The notes beneath the pieces were generated by a model, which saw only the letters and a list, made by a program, of their open reading frames with translations, had not been told where the DNA came from and ran no database searches. From contig NZ_CP025979.1 of assembly GCF_002900365.1 (NCBI RefSeq), forward strand, positions 682,001-746,000: a DNA stretch of 64,000 nt. The letters run 5' to 3'. Of this stretch, positions 20,414-28,682 are shown one piece after another (within the stretch, counting starts at the first letter, position 1; every line of letters starts with the position of its first letter). The stretch comes from Escherichia marmotae (GTDB lineage: Bacteria > Pseudomonadota > Gammaproteobacteria > Enterobacterales > Enterobacteriaceae). The position numbers were made by a program, and so were the translations under genes.

Positions 20414-22792
20414 ATGTCCAACAATGGCTCGTCACCGCTGGTGCTTTGGTATAACCAACTCGGCATGAATGATGTAGACAGGGTTGGGGGCAAAAATGCC
20501 TCCCTGGGTGAAATGATTACTAACCTTTCCGGAATGGGTGTTTCCGTTCCGAATGGTTTTGCCACAACCGCCGATGCGTTTAACCAGTTTCTGGATCAAA
20601 GCGGCGTAAACCAGCGCATTTATGAACTGCTGGATAAAACGGATATTGACGATGTTACCCAGCTTGCGAAAGCGGGCGCGCAAATCCGCCAGTGGATTAT
20701 CGACACTCCCTTCCAGCCTGAGCTGGAAAATGCCATCCGCGAAGCCTATGCCCAGCTTTCTGCCGATGACGAAAACGCCTCTTTTGCAGTGCGTTCCTCC
20801 GCCACCGCAGAAGACATGCCGGATGCCTCCTTTGCCGGTCAGCAGGAAACTTTCCTTAACGTTCAGGGGTTTGACGCCGTCCTCGTAGCTGTGAAACATG
20901 TCTTTGCGTCCCTGTTTAATGATCGCGCTATCTCTTATCGCGTTCACCAGGGGTACGATCACCGTGGCGTGGCACTCTCCGCCGGTGTTCAGCGGATGGT
21001 GCGTTCCGACCTCGCATCCTCTGGCGTGATGTTCTCCATTGATACCGAATCCGGTTTCGACCAGGTGGTGTTTATCACTTCCGCATGGGGCCTCGGTGAA
21101 ATGGTGGTGCAGGGCGCGGTTAACCCGGATGAATTTTACGTGCATAAACCAACGCTGGCGGCGAATCGTCCGGCTATCGTGCGCCGCACGATGGGGTCGA
21201 AAAAAATCCGCATGGTCTACGCGCCGACTCAGGAACATGGCAAACAGGTTAAAATTGAATATGTGCCACAGGAACAGCGTGACATCTTCTCGCTGACCAA
21301 CGAAGAAGTGCAGGAACTGGCAAAACAGGCCGTACAAATTGAGAAACACTACGGTCGCCCGATGGACATTGAGTGGGCAAAAGATGGTCACACCGGCAAA
21401 TTGTTCATTGTGCAGGCGCGTCCAGAAACCGTGCGTTCACGCGGCCAGGTCACGGAACGTTATACCCTGCATTCACAGGGCAAGATTATCGCAGAAGGCC
21501 GTGCTATCGGTCATCGCATTGGCGCAGGCCCGGTGAAAGTCATTCATGACATCAGCGAAATGAACCGCATCGAACCAGGTGATGTGCTGGTCACCGACAT
21601 GACCGACCCGGACTGGGAACCGATCATGAAGAAAGCGTCGGCCATCGTCACTAACCGTGGTGGGCGTACCTGTCACGCGGCGATCATCGCTCGTGAACTG
21701 GGTATTCCGGCGGTAGTCGGCTGTGGTGATGCAACCGAACGGATGAAAGACGGTGAGAAGGTTACCGTTTCCTGTGCCGAAGGTGACACCGGTTACGTGT
21801 ATGCCGAACTGCTGGAATTCAGCGTGAAAAGCTCCAGCGTGGAAACCATGCCGGATCTGCCGCTGAAAGTGATGATGAACGTCGGTAACCCGGATCGTGC
21901 GTTTGACTTCGCCTGCCTGCCAAACGAAGGCGTGGGTCTGGCGCGTCTGGAATTTATCATCAACCGCATGATTGGCGTTCACCCGCGCGCACTGCTCGAG
22001 TTTGACGACCAGGAACCGCAGTTGCAAAACGAAATCCGCGAGATGATGAAAGGTTTTGATTCCCCGCGTGAATTTTATGTTGGTCGTCTGACCGAAGGGA
22101 TCGCGACGCTGGGCGCTGCGTTTTATCCGAAGCGCGTCATTGTTCGTCTCTCGGACTTTAAATCTAACGAATACGCCAACCTGGTGGGCGGCGAGCGTTA
22201 CGAGCCGCATGAAGAGAACCCGATGCTTGGCTTCCGTGGCGCGGGGCGCTACGTTTCCGAAAGTTTCCGCGACTGCTTCGCGCTGGAGTGTGAAGCGGTG
22301 AAACGTGTGCGCAACGACATGGGGTTAACCAACGTTGAGATCATGATCCCGTTCGTGCGTACCGTTGAGCAGGCGAAAGCGGTGGTTGAAGAACTGGCGC
22401 GTCAGGGGCTGAAACGTGGTGAGAACGGGCTGAAGATCATCATGATGTGTGAAATTCCGTCCAACGCCTTGCTCGCTGAACAGTTCCTCGAATATTTCGA
22501 TGGTTTTTCTATCGGCTCAAACGATATGACACAGTTGGCGCTCGGTCTGGATCGTGACTCCGGCGTAGTTTCTGAACTGTTCGATGAGCGCAATGACGCC
22601 GTGAAAGCACTGTTATCAATGGCGATCCGTGCCGCGAAGAAACAGGGCAAATATGTCGGGATTTGCGGTCAGGGCCCGTCTGACCACGAGGACTTTGCAG
22701 CATGGTTGATGGAGGAAGGGATCGATAGCTTGTCCCTGAACCCGGATACCGTGGTGCAAACATGGTTAAGTCTGGCTGAACTGAAAAAGTAA
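20414..22792 (+). CDS. ppsA: Phosphoenolpyruvate synthase
   Basis: A 792-aa enzyme converting pyruvate, ATP and water to PEP, AMP and phosphate during growth on three-carbon compounds. The N-terminal ATP-grasp domain (AVRSSATAEDMPDASFAGQQETF) is followed by the swivelling phosphohistidine domain with TNRGGRTCHAAIIARELGIPAVVG (catalytic His; adjacent Thr is the PpsR target), then the C-terminal PEP/pyruvate TIM barrel with GSNDMTQLALGLDRDSG. Full length and intact. It faces the stop of the ydiF'-'fadK chimera rather than fadK. Confidence 0.98.
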   Translation: MSNNGSSPLVLWYNQLGMNDVDRVGGKNASLGEMITNLSGMGVSVPNGFATTADAFNQFLDQSGVNQRIYELLDKTDIDDVTQLAKAGAQIRQWIIDTPFQPELENAIREAYAQLSADDENASFAVRSSATAEDMPDASFAGQQETFLNVQGFDAVLVAVKHVFASLFNDRAISYRVHQGYDHRGVALSAGVQRMVRSDLASSGVMFSIDTESGFDQVVFITSAWGLGEMVVQGAVNPDEFYVHKPTLAANRPAIVRRTMGSKKIRMVYAPTQEHGKQVKIEYVPQEQRDIFSLTNEEVQELAKQAVQIEKHYGRPMDIEWAKDGHTGKLFIVQARPETVRSRGQVTERYTLHSQGKIIAEGRAIGHRIGAGPVKVIHDISEMNRIEPGDVLVTDMTDPDWEPIMKKASAIVTNRGGRTCHAAIIARELGIPAVVGCGDATERMKDGEKVTVSCAEGDTGYVYAELLEFSVKSSSVETMPDLPLKVMMNVGNPDRAFDFACLPNEGVGLARLEFIINRMIGVHPRALLEFDDQEPQLQNEIREMMKGFDSPREFYVGRLTEGIATLGAAFYPKRVIVRLSDFKSNEYANLVGGERYEPHEENPMLGFRGAGRYVSESFRDCFALECEAVKRVRNDMGLTNVEIMIPFVRTVEQAKAVVEELARQGLKRGENGLKIIMMCEIPSNALLAEQFLEYFDGFSIGSNDMTQLALGLDRDSGVVSELFDERNDAVKALLSMAIRAAKKQGKYVGICGQGPSDHEDFAAWLMEEGIDSLSLNPDTVVQTWLSLAELKK

Positions 22793-22797
22793 AATAA

Positions 22798-22828
22798 ATA
22801 CCCGGCGGCGTCCTGTCGCCGGGCTTAC
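22798..22828. terminator. Terminator between ppsA and the ydiF'-'fadK chimera
   Basis: Inverted repeat CCCGGCG GCGTCCTG TCGCCGGG followed by CTTACG; the 56-bp gap between convergent genes contains nothing else. Confidence 0.7.
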
Positions 22829-22848
22829 GCTATTTCCGCATACGAAAC

Positions 22849-23790
22849 TTATTCCATGATTTCGCAATAACGCTGGGTTAATCGCTGAATAATATCTTTC
22901 CTTAACAAAAACTTTTGTATTTTACCGGATGGTTTACGTTGGTTAAGGGGCAGGCTAAGTTTGGTGCTGTCATCAAGCGTGAAGTCACCAGAAATAAAGC
23001 GATTAACCGGTGCGCCGCCATAAAGCTGAGTTTGATCGGGATCGACAACAACGATATCCACCAGATAGCCCGGAATACGGACAGATTTGGGATGCAGCGT
23101 GGCTTTCTTAACCATCTTCTGCACCTGCATCATCACGATACCGCCGTTATTGTGCACCGCCTGGGTAATAACCAATGCGTCGAGATACATCACTTCATCT
23201 TCAAAGGTGGCATAGCCTTCGCTGTCGCAGGTGGTGGCGCGAATAAAGGCGATATTCGGCGCAATCGCTTTGTAATAGAGATATTCTTTATTATCAAACT
23301 CGACCATTTTAATCAGGTCTTCGTTGGTCACTTCATTAAGTTTTCCGCCTTGTTGGCGAGGGTCGACAAATGTGCCGATACCAATATCGCTAATAATCCC
23401 CGGCTGGTGGGCAGCGGCGGCGCGCAATGTTTGGGTGAGCACACCTTGTGGATAGTTATAGGCAACAATTTTATTTTGTTCTGCAAGGTCAGAAATATGC
23501 GGCGATTGTCCCCAGTGTCCGCATAATGCCCATTTCACAAGACCTTCTTGCGCCAGCGGACTAATACCGCGATCGCCAAGCCCTGTAGGGCTAATAATTG
23601 ATAAATTACGCGGTGTCTGGGTCTGCTTATATTTATCAGCAAGAACGGTAATTAATATGGTGGCCTCCAGAATATCGCCGCCAGCGCCTAATATACAAAG
23701 TCTTGCTTCGTCGGGGATATAATTTACTGCTTCCTGTGCCGACAGGATCGGCACTCGTCCATTAATACGAGATGGTTTTACAGGTTTCAT
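22849..23790 (-). pseudogene. ydiF: Chimera: N-terminal ydiF (acyl-CoA transferase) fused in frame to the last codons of fadK
   Basis: Residues 1-286 match the N-terminal half of E. coli YdiF (531 aa), ending SLPLNQRK. From residue 287 (about 22932) the sequence is PSGKIQKFLLRKDIIQRL..., the C-terminal A10 lysine motif of an acyl-CoA synthetase, as expected for FadK, which in K-12 lies at the far end of the same locus next to ppsA. An in-frame deletion from mid-ydiF into the end of fadK explains this and the absence of ydiO, P, Q, R, S, T. The second CoA-transferase domain with its catalytic glutamate is lost, so activity is unlikely. A three-residue gap (TGLGDRGISP) is also present near residue 72. 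Confidence 0.85.
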
Positions 23791-23936
23791 TATTTTTTTT
23801 CTGATTCAGGTGTGAATTTCCCTGCGTCAGCCAGAAAAATAGCGCGCAGATATTCACGGAATATTTTTATTAAATACTCTTAAAATACTTACTTTTATTT
23901 CGGCGGGTAAGGCAGTTCCCGCCGGAGCGTTATTTA

Positions 23937-24695
23937 TTATGCCTGATGCAAAATAGTTAATACTGTGCGTAAATCATTCACCGATATTTGCCCCGGCGCA
24001 GAGGCTTTTTTTACTGCGCCAAAGGTTGCCGCCGAACCAAATACTTCACCGGCCAGACGAGAAATTACGCCAGTTTTTGCCATCGACATCGTAATGATTG
24101 GACGATCGGCATACTGTTCCTGCATCTCCAGGGTCGCGGCAAGTAATGTCAGCACATCGCTGGTGCTTTGTGGCATCAGTGCAATTTTGGGAATATCGGC
24201 GTCGAAGGACTGCATTTTGCGCAGACGGGCGATGATTTCTTTGGCCTCTGGCGTTTTATGGAAATCATGATTGGACATGACAACCTTCACATCATGCGCG
24301 TGAGCGTAGGCGATGGTTTCTTTAACCTGATCATCGCCGGTAAATAACTCCAGATCGATCATATCGACCAGACCACTGTCGATGGCTGCGCGATTGAGCG
24401 CAATATACGCTTCTGTCGAAAGTGCCTGCTCACCGCCTTCTTTGGCGCTGCGGAAGGTAAACAGCAGTGGTTTTTCCGGCATTATCTCACGGATAGCTTT
24501 TGCCGCTGCCATGACCGACTCTACACAGGAGAGGTCGGCAAAGTGATCCACGCGCCATTCCAGAATATCAAAGTCCGCTTCACGATAGATGAGAGCTTCA
24601 GATTTCACGCTGGCGATATCTTTCGCCATCAGCGAGACTATGATTTTTGGTGCGCCCGTGCCAATGACGAGATCTTTTACGGTTACGGTTTTCAT
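23937..24695 (-). CDS. aroD: 3-dehydroquinate dehydratase, type I
   Basis: A 252-aa TIM-barrel enzyme that dehydrates 3-dehydroquinate in the shikimate pathway by a Schiff-base mechanism. His143 (MSNHDFHKTP) and Lys170 (DIPKIALMPQ) are in place, as are the substrate-binding ILEWRVDHF and MAKTGVISR. Full E. coli length, with a few substitutions in the first 80 residues relative to K-12. It follows ydiB by 30 nt and precedes the ydiF remnant on the same strand. Confidence 0.97.
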   Translation of the reverse strand: MKTVTVKDLVIGTGAPKIIVSLMAKDIASVKSEALIYREADFDILEWRVDHFADLSCVESVMAAAKAIREIMPEKPLLFTFRSAKEGGEQALSTEAYIALNRAAIDSGLVDMIDLELFTGDDQVKETIAYAHAHDVKVVMSNHDFHKTPEAKEIIARLRKMQSFDADIPKIALMPQSTSDVLTLLAATLEMQEQYADRPIITMSMAKTGVISRLAGEVFGSAATFGAVKKASAPGQISVNDLRTVLTILHQA

Positions 24696-24725
24696 TTTTT
24701 ACCCTTTCTGCACGCGGTCAGCCTG

Positions 24726-25592
24726 TCAGGCGTCGAACCCCATGACCTGTTTAACGTATTCCAGAGGGAAATCTTTGCCAGTCCATAACGTGAACTGTTC
24801 AGCCCCTTGCCACAACAACATGCCGTATCCATCAATCGTTTTGCAACCTGCTTGTTGCGCCTGCTGTAATAACTTCGTCATATGCGGGTTATACACGCAT
24901 TCAGTGACCAGAAGTCCTGGATGTAACAAACTGATATCATTAACTAAAGACTCATTCTTAAGGGGTTTCATACCTACTTTTGTGTCGTTGGTTAAAATGT
25001 CGGCAGAAGCCAGCGCTTCAGCAAAGGCTTGCTGGTCGGCAAGATCGGTGACGGTTACGACACAATCGGTGTTTTCATTAACCCGTTGCGCGAAGGCGAG
25101 GGCTTTATCGAAAAACTCATCCCGACGGTTAAAGAGTTTAATTTCTTTTAAACCTTCAATTGCACCCTGAGCGCCAATTGCCGTTGATGCGCCACCGGCA
25201 CCTAAAAGCACCATAGTTTTGCCTTTGATATCAAAACCGCTCTCTTTAATAGCGCGAATATGACCAGTGCCGTCAGTGTTATAGCCGCGCAGGTAGCCGT
25301 CATCATTGACGATGGTATTGATCGTCCCCACCAGTTTTGCCGCTGGCGTTAATTCATCAACATATTCACACGCCAGTTGTTTGTTTGGCATCGACACACC
25401 GGTTCCGCGCATTTTCAAGGCTTTTAATCCTTCAATTGCACCGGCAAAGCTGTCGTTATCCACCTCAAAGGCCATATAGGTAAATGGCAATCCCGCTTTT
25501 TCTAAGGCTTTATTCTGCATTTCAGGCGATAAGCTATGGCGGATAGGATAAGCCATCAGCCCAATTAATTCATATTTAGCCGTAACATCCAT
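24726..25592 (-). CDS. ydiB: Quinate/shikimate dehydrogenase YdiB
   Basis: A 288-aa NAD(P)-dependent dehydrogenase of the shikimate-dehydrogenase family. SLSPEMQNKAL, the catalytic Lys in SMPNKQLACEY, Asp in NTDGTGH and the dinucleotide motif LLGAGGAST are present. The conserved start MDVTAKYEL is at 25590-25592, but the frame is open upstream into ydiN remains with no stop between, so a 398-aa read-through product is possible. Only a weak GGTG ribosome binding site precedes the ATG. One change from my recollection of K-12 is Asp for Gly in ILTNDTKVGM, near the active site. Confidence 0.88.
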   Translation of the reverse strand: MDVTAKYELIGLMAYPIRHSLSPEMQNKALEKAGLPFTYMAFEVDNDSFAGAIEGLKALKMRGTGVSMPNKQLACEYVDELTPAAKLVGTINTIVNDDGYLRGYNTDGTGHIRAIKESGFDIKGKTMVLLGAGGASTAIGAQGAIEGLKEIKLFNRRDEFFDKALAFAQRVNENTDCVVTVTDLADQQAFAEALASADILTNDTKVGMKPLKNESLVNDISLLHPGLLVTECVYNPHMTKLLQQAQQAGCKTIDGYGMLLWQGAEQFTLWTGKDFPLEYVKQVMGFDA

Positions 25593-26475
25593 AATTAACA
25601 CCAGAGCCAGCAGAGCAAAAGTGAAATCGAGAACGATGATATATTGCAGGCCGATATTCGACAGATAACCGGTAATCAGTGGAATAACAAAGTTAGCCAA
25701 TCCCCCCATCATCATATAAATACTGGTGACTTTGGCTTTGCTTTTTGGGAAGAACTCTGACATGACCGAAACACCGAGCTGTAAAATACCGCCAGCAGCA
25801 GAGAAACCGATAACAAAGGCTCCGGCATTACACACCAGCGGAGAAGGGTAGAGATAGATAATGGCGGCAGTGATCGTTGCCAGCGCAGAGTTAAAAACAT
25901 TAGCCCAGATGGGGCGTACCATTTTTTCAGTAGTGCAGCAAAGATAAAGACACAGACCAGCGAATCCATACGGTTTTTAAAGCCTCGGCCTCCGACATAC
26001 CGGCAAATGCCATCGCATATTTGGGCATCCACACCACTATCACATAAAAGGTCGAGAATGCCGCGACACCGAACACTACCGATGAAACACCTTCCAGCCA
26101 GACTAACGGTTTGCTGTTCATTTGCGATAATTCTCCGGCAACGCCAGCATCAACCCGTTGGCTGGGGAATTTGCTTTTCAATAGCATCAATGTAATAAGT
26201 ACAAATAATATGCCTGGGATAATTAACCCATAGCCGTACCAGATGTTATTCAGCAGCATATAACTTACCAGCATTGGATAGAACATTTGCCCGAATGAGA
26301 TCATCGCTTTAACCAGAATTACCGCTGAACCGGAGGCTTTCGGGAAACATTCCATCAGCGCGGGGTAGCCACCAGTATCCAGTGCTGAGTTGGCGATACC
26401 GACGCACACTGCCAGACAGTAAGCGAGGGTTAAATTCGGGCAGGCAGGAATACCAAACAAAAACAGCATTTTCAT
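25593..26475 (-). pseudogene. ydiN: Broken ydiN (MFS transporter), 5' end possibly from ydiM
   Basis: Three frames together spell the middle of YdiN. Frame 1 (26475 to about 25975) reads from LFGIPACPNL to MSEAEALKT. Frame 2 (about 25975-25927) reads SLVCVFIFAALLKK. Frame 3 (25922 down) reads MVRPIWANVF to TFALLAL, then enters YdiB. The first shift looks like a small deletion after EALKT; the second is a run of six A where the K-12 protein implies seven. The first 90 or so residues are missing and the frame begins MKM; MK is also how YdiM begins, suggesting a ydiM-ydiN deletion. The last 30-odd residues are also lost. It cannot make a transporter. Confidence 0.88.
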
Positions 26476-26574
26476 AAGTTCCACTTAGCAATTTTGCTTT
26501 AAAAAGTGTGGCGATGTTGCGTCAATATCCGGTCATTATTCTTGTAATAATGGCTATTGATTCCCGTTAAAATA

Positions 26575-26931
26575 TCAACAAAGACGCTCAAGATCGTGCG
26601 CATATAATTCAGCGGCTACCGATTGATAAATCTTCCAGTCAATAAAATTGCCATCAGGGTAGACACGTTGAAACGCAGTTAAGTCAGGGAAGGAACGCAT
26701 GGTATTATTGCCGATGCGGTTATTTATTTTCTTTATGATAGCGTGAAGATGTTTTTTTCTTTGCTGACGCATAGCCAGCAGTTGTTCAACAACGCGATCA
26801 GGAATGGCACGTTTGCCGTCTTCCCACTGTTTCCAGCTTTCACTGTCACCCGTCAGGGCAATCCAGGTCGCGCATTCATCAATAGTCATGGCAAAAATAT
26901 GGCGTAGTGCCTGGAGTTCATAAGCGTTCAT
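26575..26931 (-). CDS. ydiL: Helix-turn-helix-like protein YdiL
   Basis: A 118-aa protein recognised as YdiL. The first 70 residues (MNAYELQALRHIFAMTIDEC... WKQWEDGKRAIPDRVVEQL) have the look of a Cro/C1-type helix-turn-helix used in antitoxin-like regulators; the C-terminal part is basic then acidic. Regulator activity is inferred from the fold only. In K-12 it precedes ydiM; here the next gene is the broken ydiN. Confidence 0.85.
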   Translation of the reverse strand: MNAYELQALRHIFAMTIDECATWIALTGDSESWKQWEDGKRAIPDRVVEQLLAMRQQRKKHLHAIIKKINNRIGNNTMRSFPDLTAFQRVYPDGNFIDWKIYQSVAAELYAHDLERLC

Positions 26932-27068
26932 TGTGTAATGGCTGCATGAATAAAAGGATAAAATATAAATAACACTATCAGCCAGCTAACGGCTTGAAGA
27001 GAATCACAGTATCTTGTGCAATATTCCTGGAGATATCGAGAGGCGAGTTGTTGGGGCGAAAAAGTGTT

Positions 27069-27172
27069 AAAAAAAAGCCCATCATGGGAGATGGGCAAAG
27101 ACTACACACAGCAATTCGTTTTTCACTCAGGGGATTCCATGCTTATAAATCAATATGTTGATTTATAACCGT
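27069..27172 (-). ncRNA. rprA: RprA small RNA
   Basis: The minus strand gives ACGGTTATAAATCAACATAT... followed by a 5' hairpin (AAATCAA CATA TTGATTT), the GTGTGTAGTCTTTGCCC segment and an intrinsic terminator GCCCATC TCCCATGA TGGGC with eight T. This is RprA, an Hfq-dependent sRNA of about 105 nt that activates rpoS translation and represses csgD, induced by the Rcs phosphorelay. Its location between ydiL and ydiK is conserved. Together with its upstream promoter it accounts for most of the otherwise empty 26932-27356 interval. Confidence 0.95.
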
Positions 27173-27323
27173 GAGCTAATAGTAGGCATACGGACTTTTT
27201 GCGTCGATCAGATTCGTCTCATTAGTTTAAAAACTGTAAAGGATTTGCGACAGGTAAGCGTTGCTGAATGGCAGTAAGCAAGAGGGTGAATGAAAAAAAG
27301 GAAATATTAATTAGCCCTGATTA

Positions 27324-27352
27324 ACAATCAGGCGGCAAAGCCGCCTGATGAG
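27324..27352. terminator. Terminator after ydiK
   Basis: ATCAGGCGGC AAA GCCGCCTGAT, a 10-bp stem immediately after the ydiK stop. On the ydiK strand it is followed by TGTTAATCAGGG, so the T-tract is weak. Confidence 0.7.
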
Positions 27353-27356
27353 AGAT

Positions 27357-28469
27357 TTACTTATTCGTTTTTTCAATTTCGCCCAGTTCTTCGATAATTT
27401 CCTCCGGCTGGTCAGTCGGCGGCGGGACTTCTTCCACCCACGCGGCAAACAGACGCCAGGAAACAGCCAGAAGTACCGGACCAATAAACAAGCCGATCAT
27501 ACCGAAGGCAATCAAACCACCGATGACCCCGGAGAGGATGAGGATGAGCGGTAAATCTGCCCCCATGCGAATTAACATCGGGCGAATAACGTTATCCAGT
27601 GTGCCGACCACGCCACTCCACACTAACAATACCGTGCCCCAGGTGGTATCGCCGGTCCAGTAAAGCCAGATGATCGCCGGAATCAACACCGGCAACGGAC
27701 CAAGCTGGACAAGGCAGGAGAGGATCATTAATACCGTCAGCAGCGTGGCGTAAGGAACGCCGGAAACGGCCAGACCGATCCCACCAAGAACGGCTTGTAC
27801 TAACGCAGTCACCACAACGCCCAGCGCTACTGCGCGGATAGCCTGCGCCGCCAGCAGTACAGCGGCATCACCGCGAGCGCCTGCCAGACGAGTCGCAAAA
27901 TGGCGAATACCTTGCGCTACCTGTTCACCGCGCCAGTACAACAGGGCGCTGAATAACAGCATCAGCGCACAATGCACCATAAAGCGACCAATATGTGCCG
28001 CTTGTCCGACGAACCAGGTGGTGGTGGTGCCAATATAAGGACGGACTTTCGCCATGATCGCCGTCCCCCCCATATCCAGCAAATTGTGCCAGCCTGCATA
28101 CAGCTTCGCGCCAATCACCGGAATGGTATTAAGCCACGCTAAATCGGGTAACGTCATGTCACCGCTGGAAATGGCTTTAATTACCGGACCGCTGCCATCG
28201 ACAATACTGTTAACCAGTAAGGCAATAGGGATGATAAACACCATCACCAACAACAGCGTCATTACCAGAACGGCGAGAGAGCGGCGGCCAAACATGATTT
28301 TTTGCAAACGTAACAATACCGGCCAGGTGGCGATAACCACCGTACCGGCCCATGCAAAGCCGAGAATAAAGGGTTGAACAATCCACAGACATGCCACAAT
28401 CATGATGGCTAAAAACAGCACTGAAAGCAGAATTTGTGCGACATCCCTGGGCTGACGAACATTTACCAT
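27357..28469 (-). CDS. ydiK: AI-2E/PerM-family membrane protein YdiK
   Basis: A 370-aa polytopic inner-membrane protein with about eight hydrophobic helices and the family core (VLLVWSGVVGTLDNVIRPMLI and GLIAFGMIGLFIGPVLLA). The AI-2E transporter family includes TqsA and PerM; the substrate of YdiK is unknown. It is expressed divergently from ydiJ. A PurR-dependent control is reported in E. coli, but I did not locate a clear PurR box in the 213-bp gap. Confidence 0.92.
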   Translation of the reverse strand: MVNVRQPRDVAQILLSVLFLAIMIVACLWIVQPFILGFAWAGTVVIATWPVLLRLQKIMFGRRSLAVLVMTLLLVMVFIIPIALLVNSIVDGSGPVIKAISSGDMTLPDLAWLNTIPVIGAKLYAGWHNLLDMGGTAIMAKVRPYIGTTTTWFVGQAAHIGRFMVHCALMLLFSALLYWRGEQVAQGIRHFATRLAGARGDAAVLLAAQAIRAVALGVVVTALVQAVLGGIGLAVSGVPYATLLTVLMILSCLVQLGPLPVLIPAIIWLYWTGDTTWGTVLLVWSGVVGTLDNVIRPMLIRMGADLPLILILSGVIGGLIAFGMIGLFIGPVLLAVSWRLFAAWVEEVPPPTDQPEEIIEELGEIEKTNK

Positions 28470-28682
28470 AACTACTTTTCACCTTTTTTGTGCGTCAAAT
28501 CGTCGACGCGACGTGAACACGCGAAACTCACCTGCATAATGATGAGCAATTTCAGCGGTTTTTAACAGGCCGATTCTGCCCTTAATTCTGATGGGTGTGT
28601 AAGAAAAAAATGTGGTACAACAAGTGACATAACACGCAAACGATTAATCTCTCATCACAGACCGCAGGAAAGGGTCAATATA

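Noticed and set aside
20432..21391. 319-codon open frame antisense to ppsA
   Set aside because: It lies wholly within a conserved gene on the other strand and has shadow composition (rich in His, Phe, Arg).
24726..25922. 398-aa transporter-dehydrogenase fusion as a new bifunctional protein
   Set aside because: The transporter part is a fragment preceded by two frameshifts, so it is better explained as decay joined to ydiB than as a designed fusion.
25920..25990. Programmed frameshifting in ydiN
   Set aside because: The A-run could be slippery, but a second, unrelated frame break and missing ends make loss of function the simpler reading.
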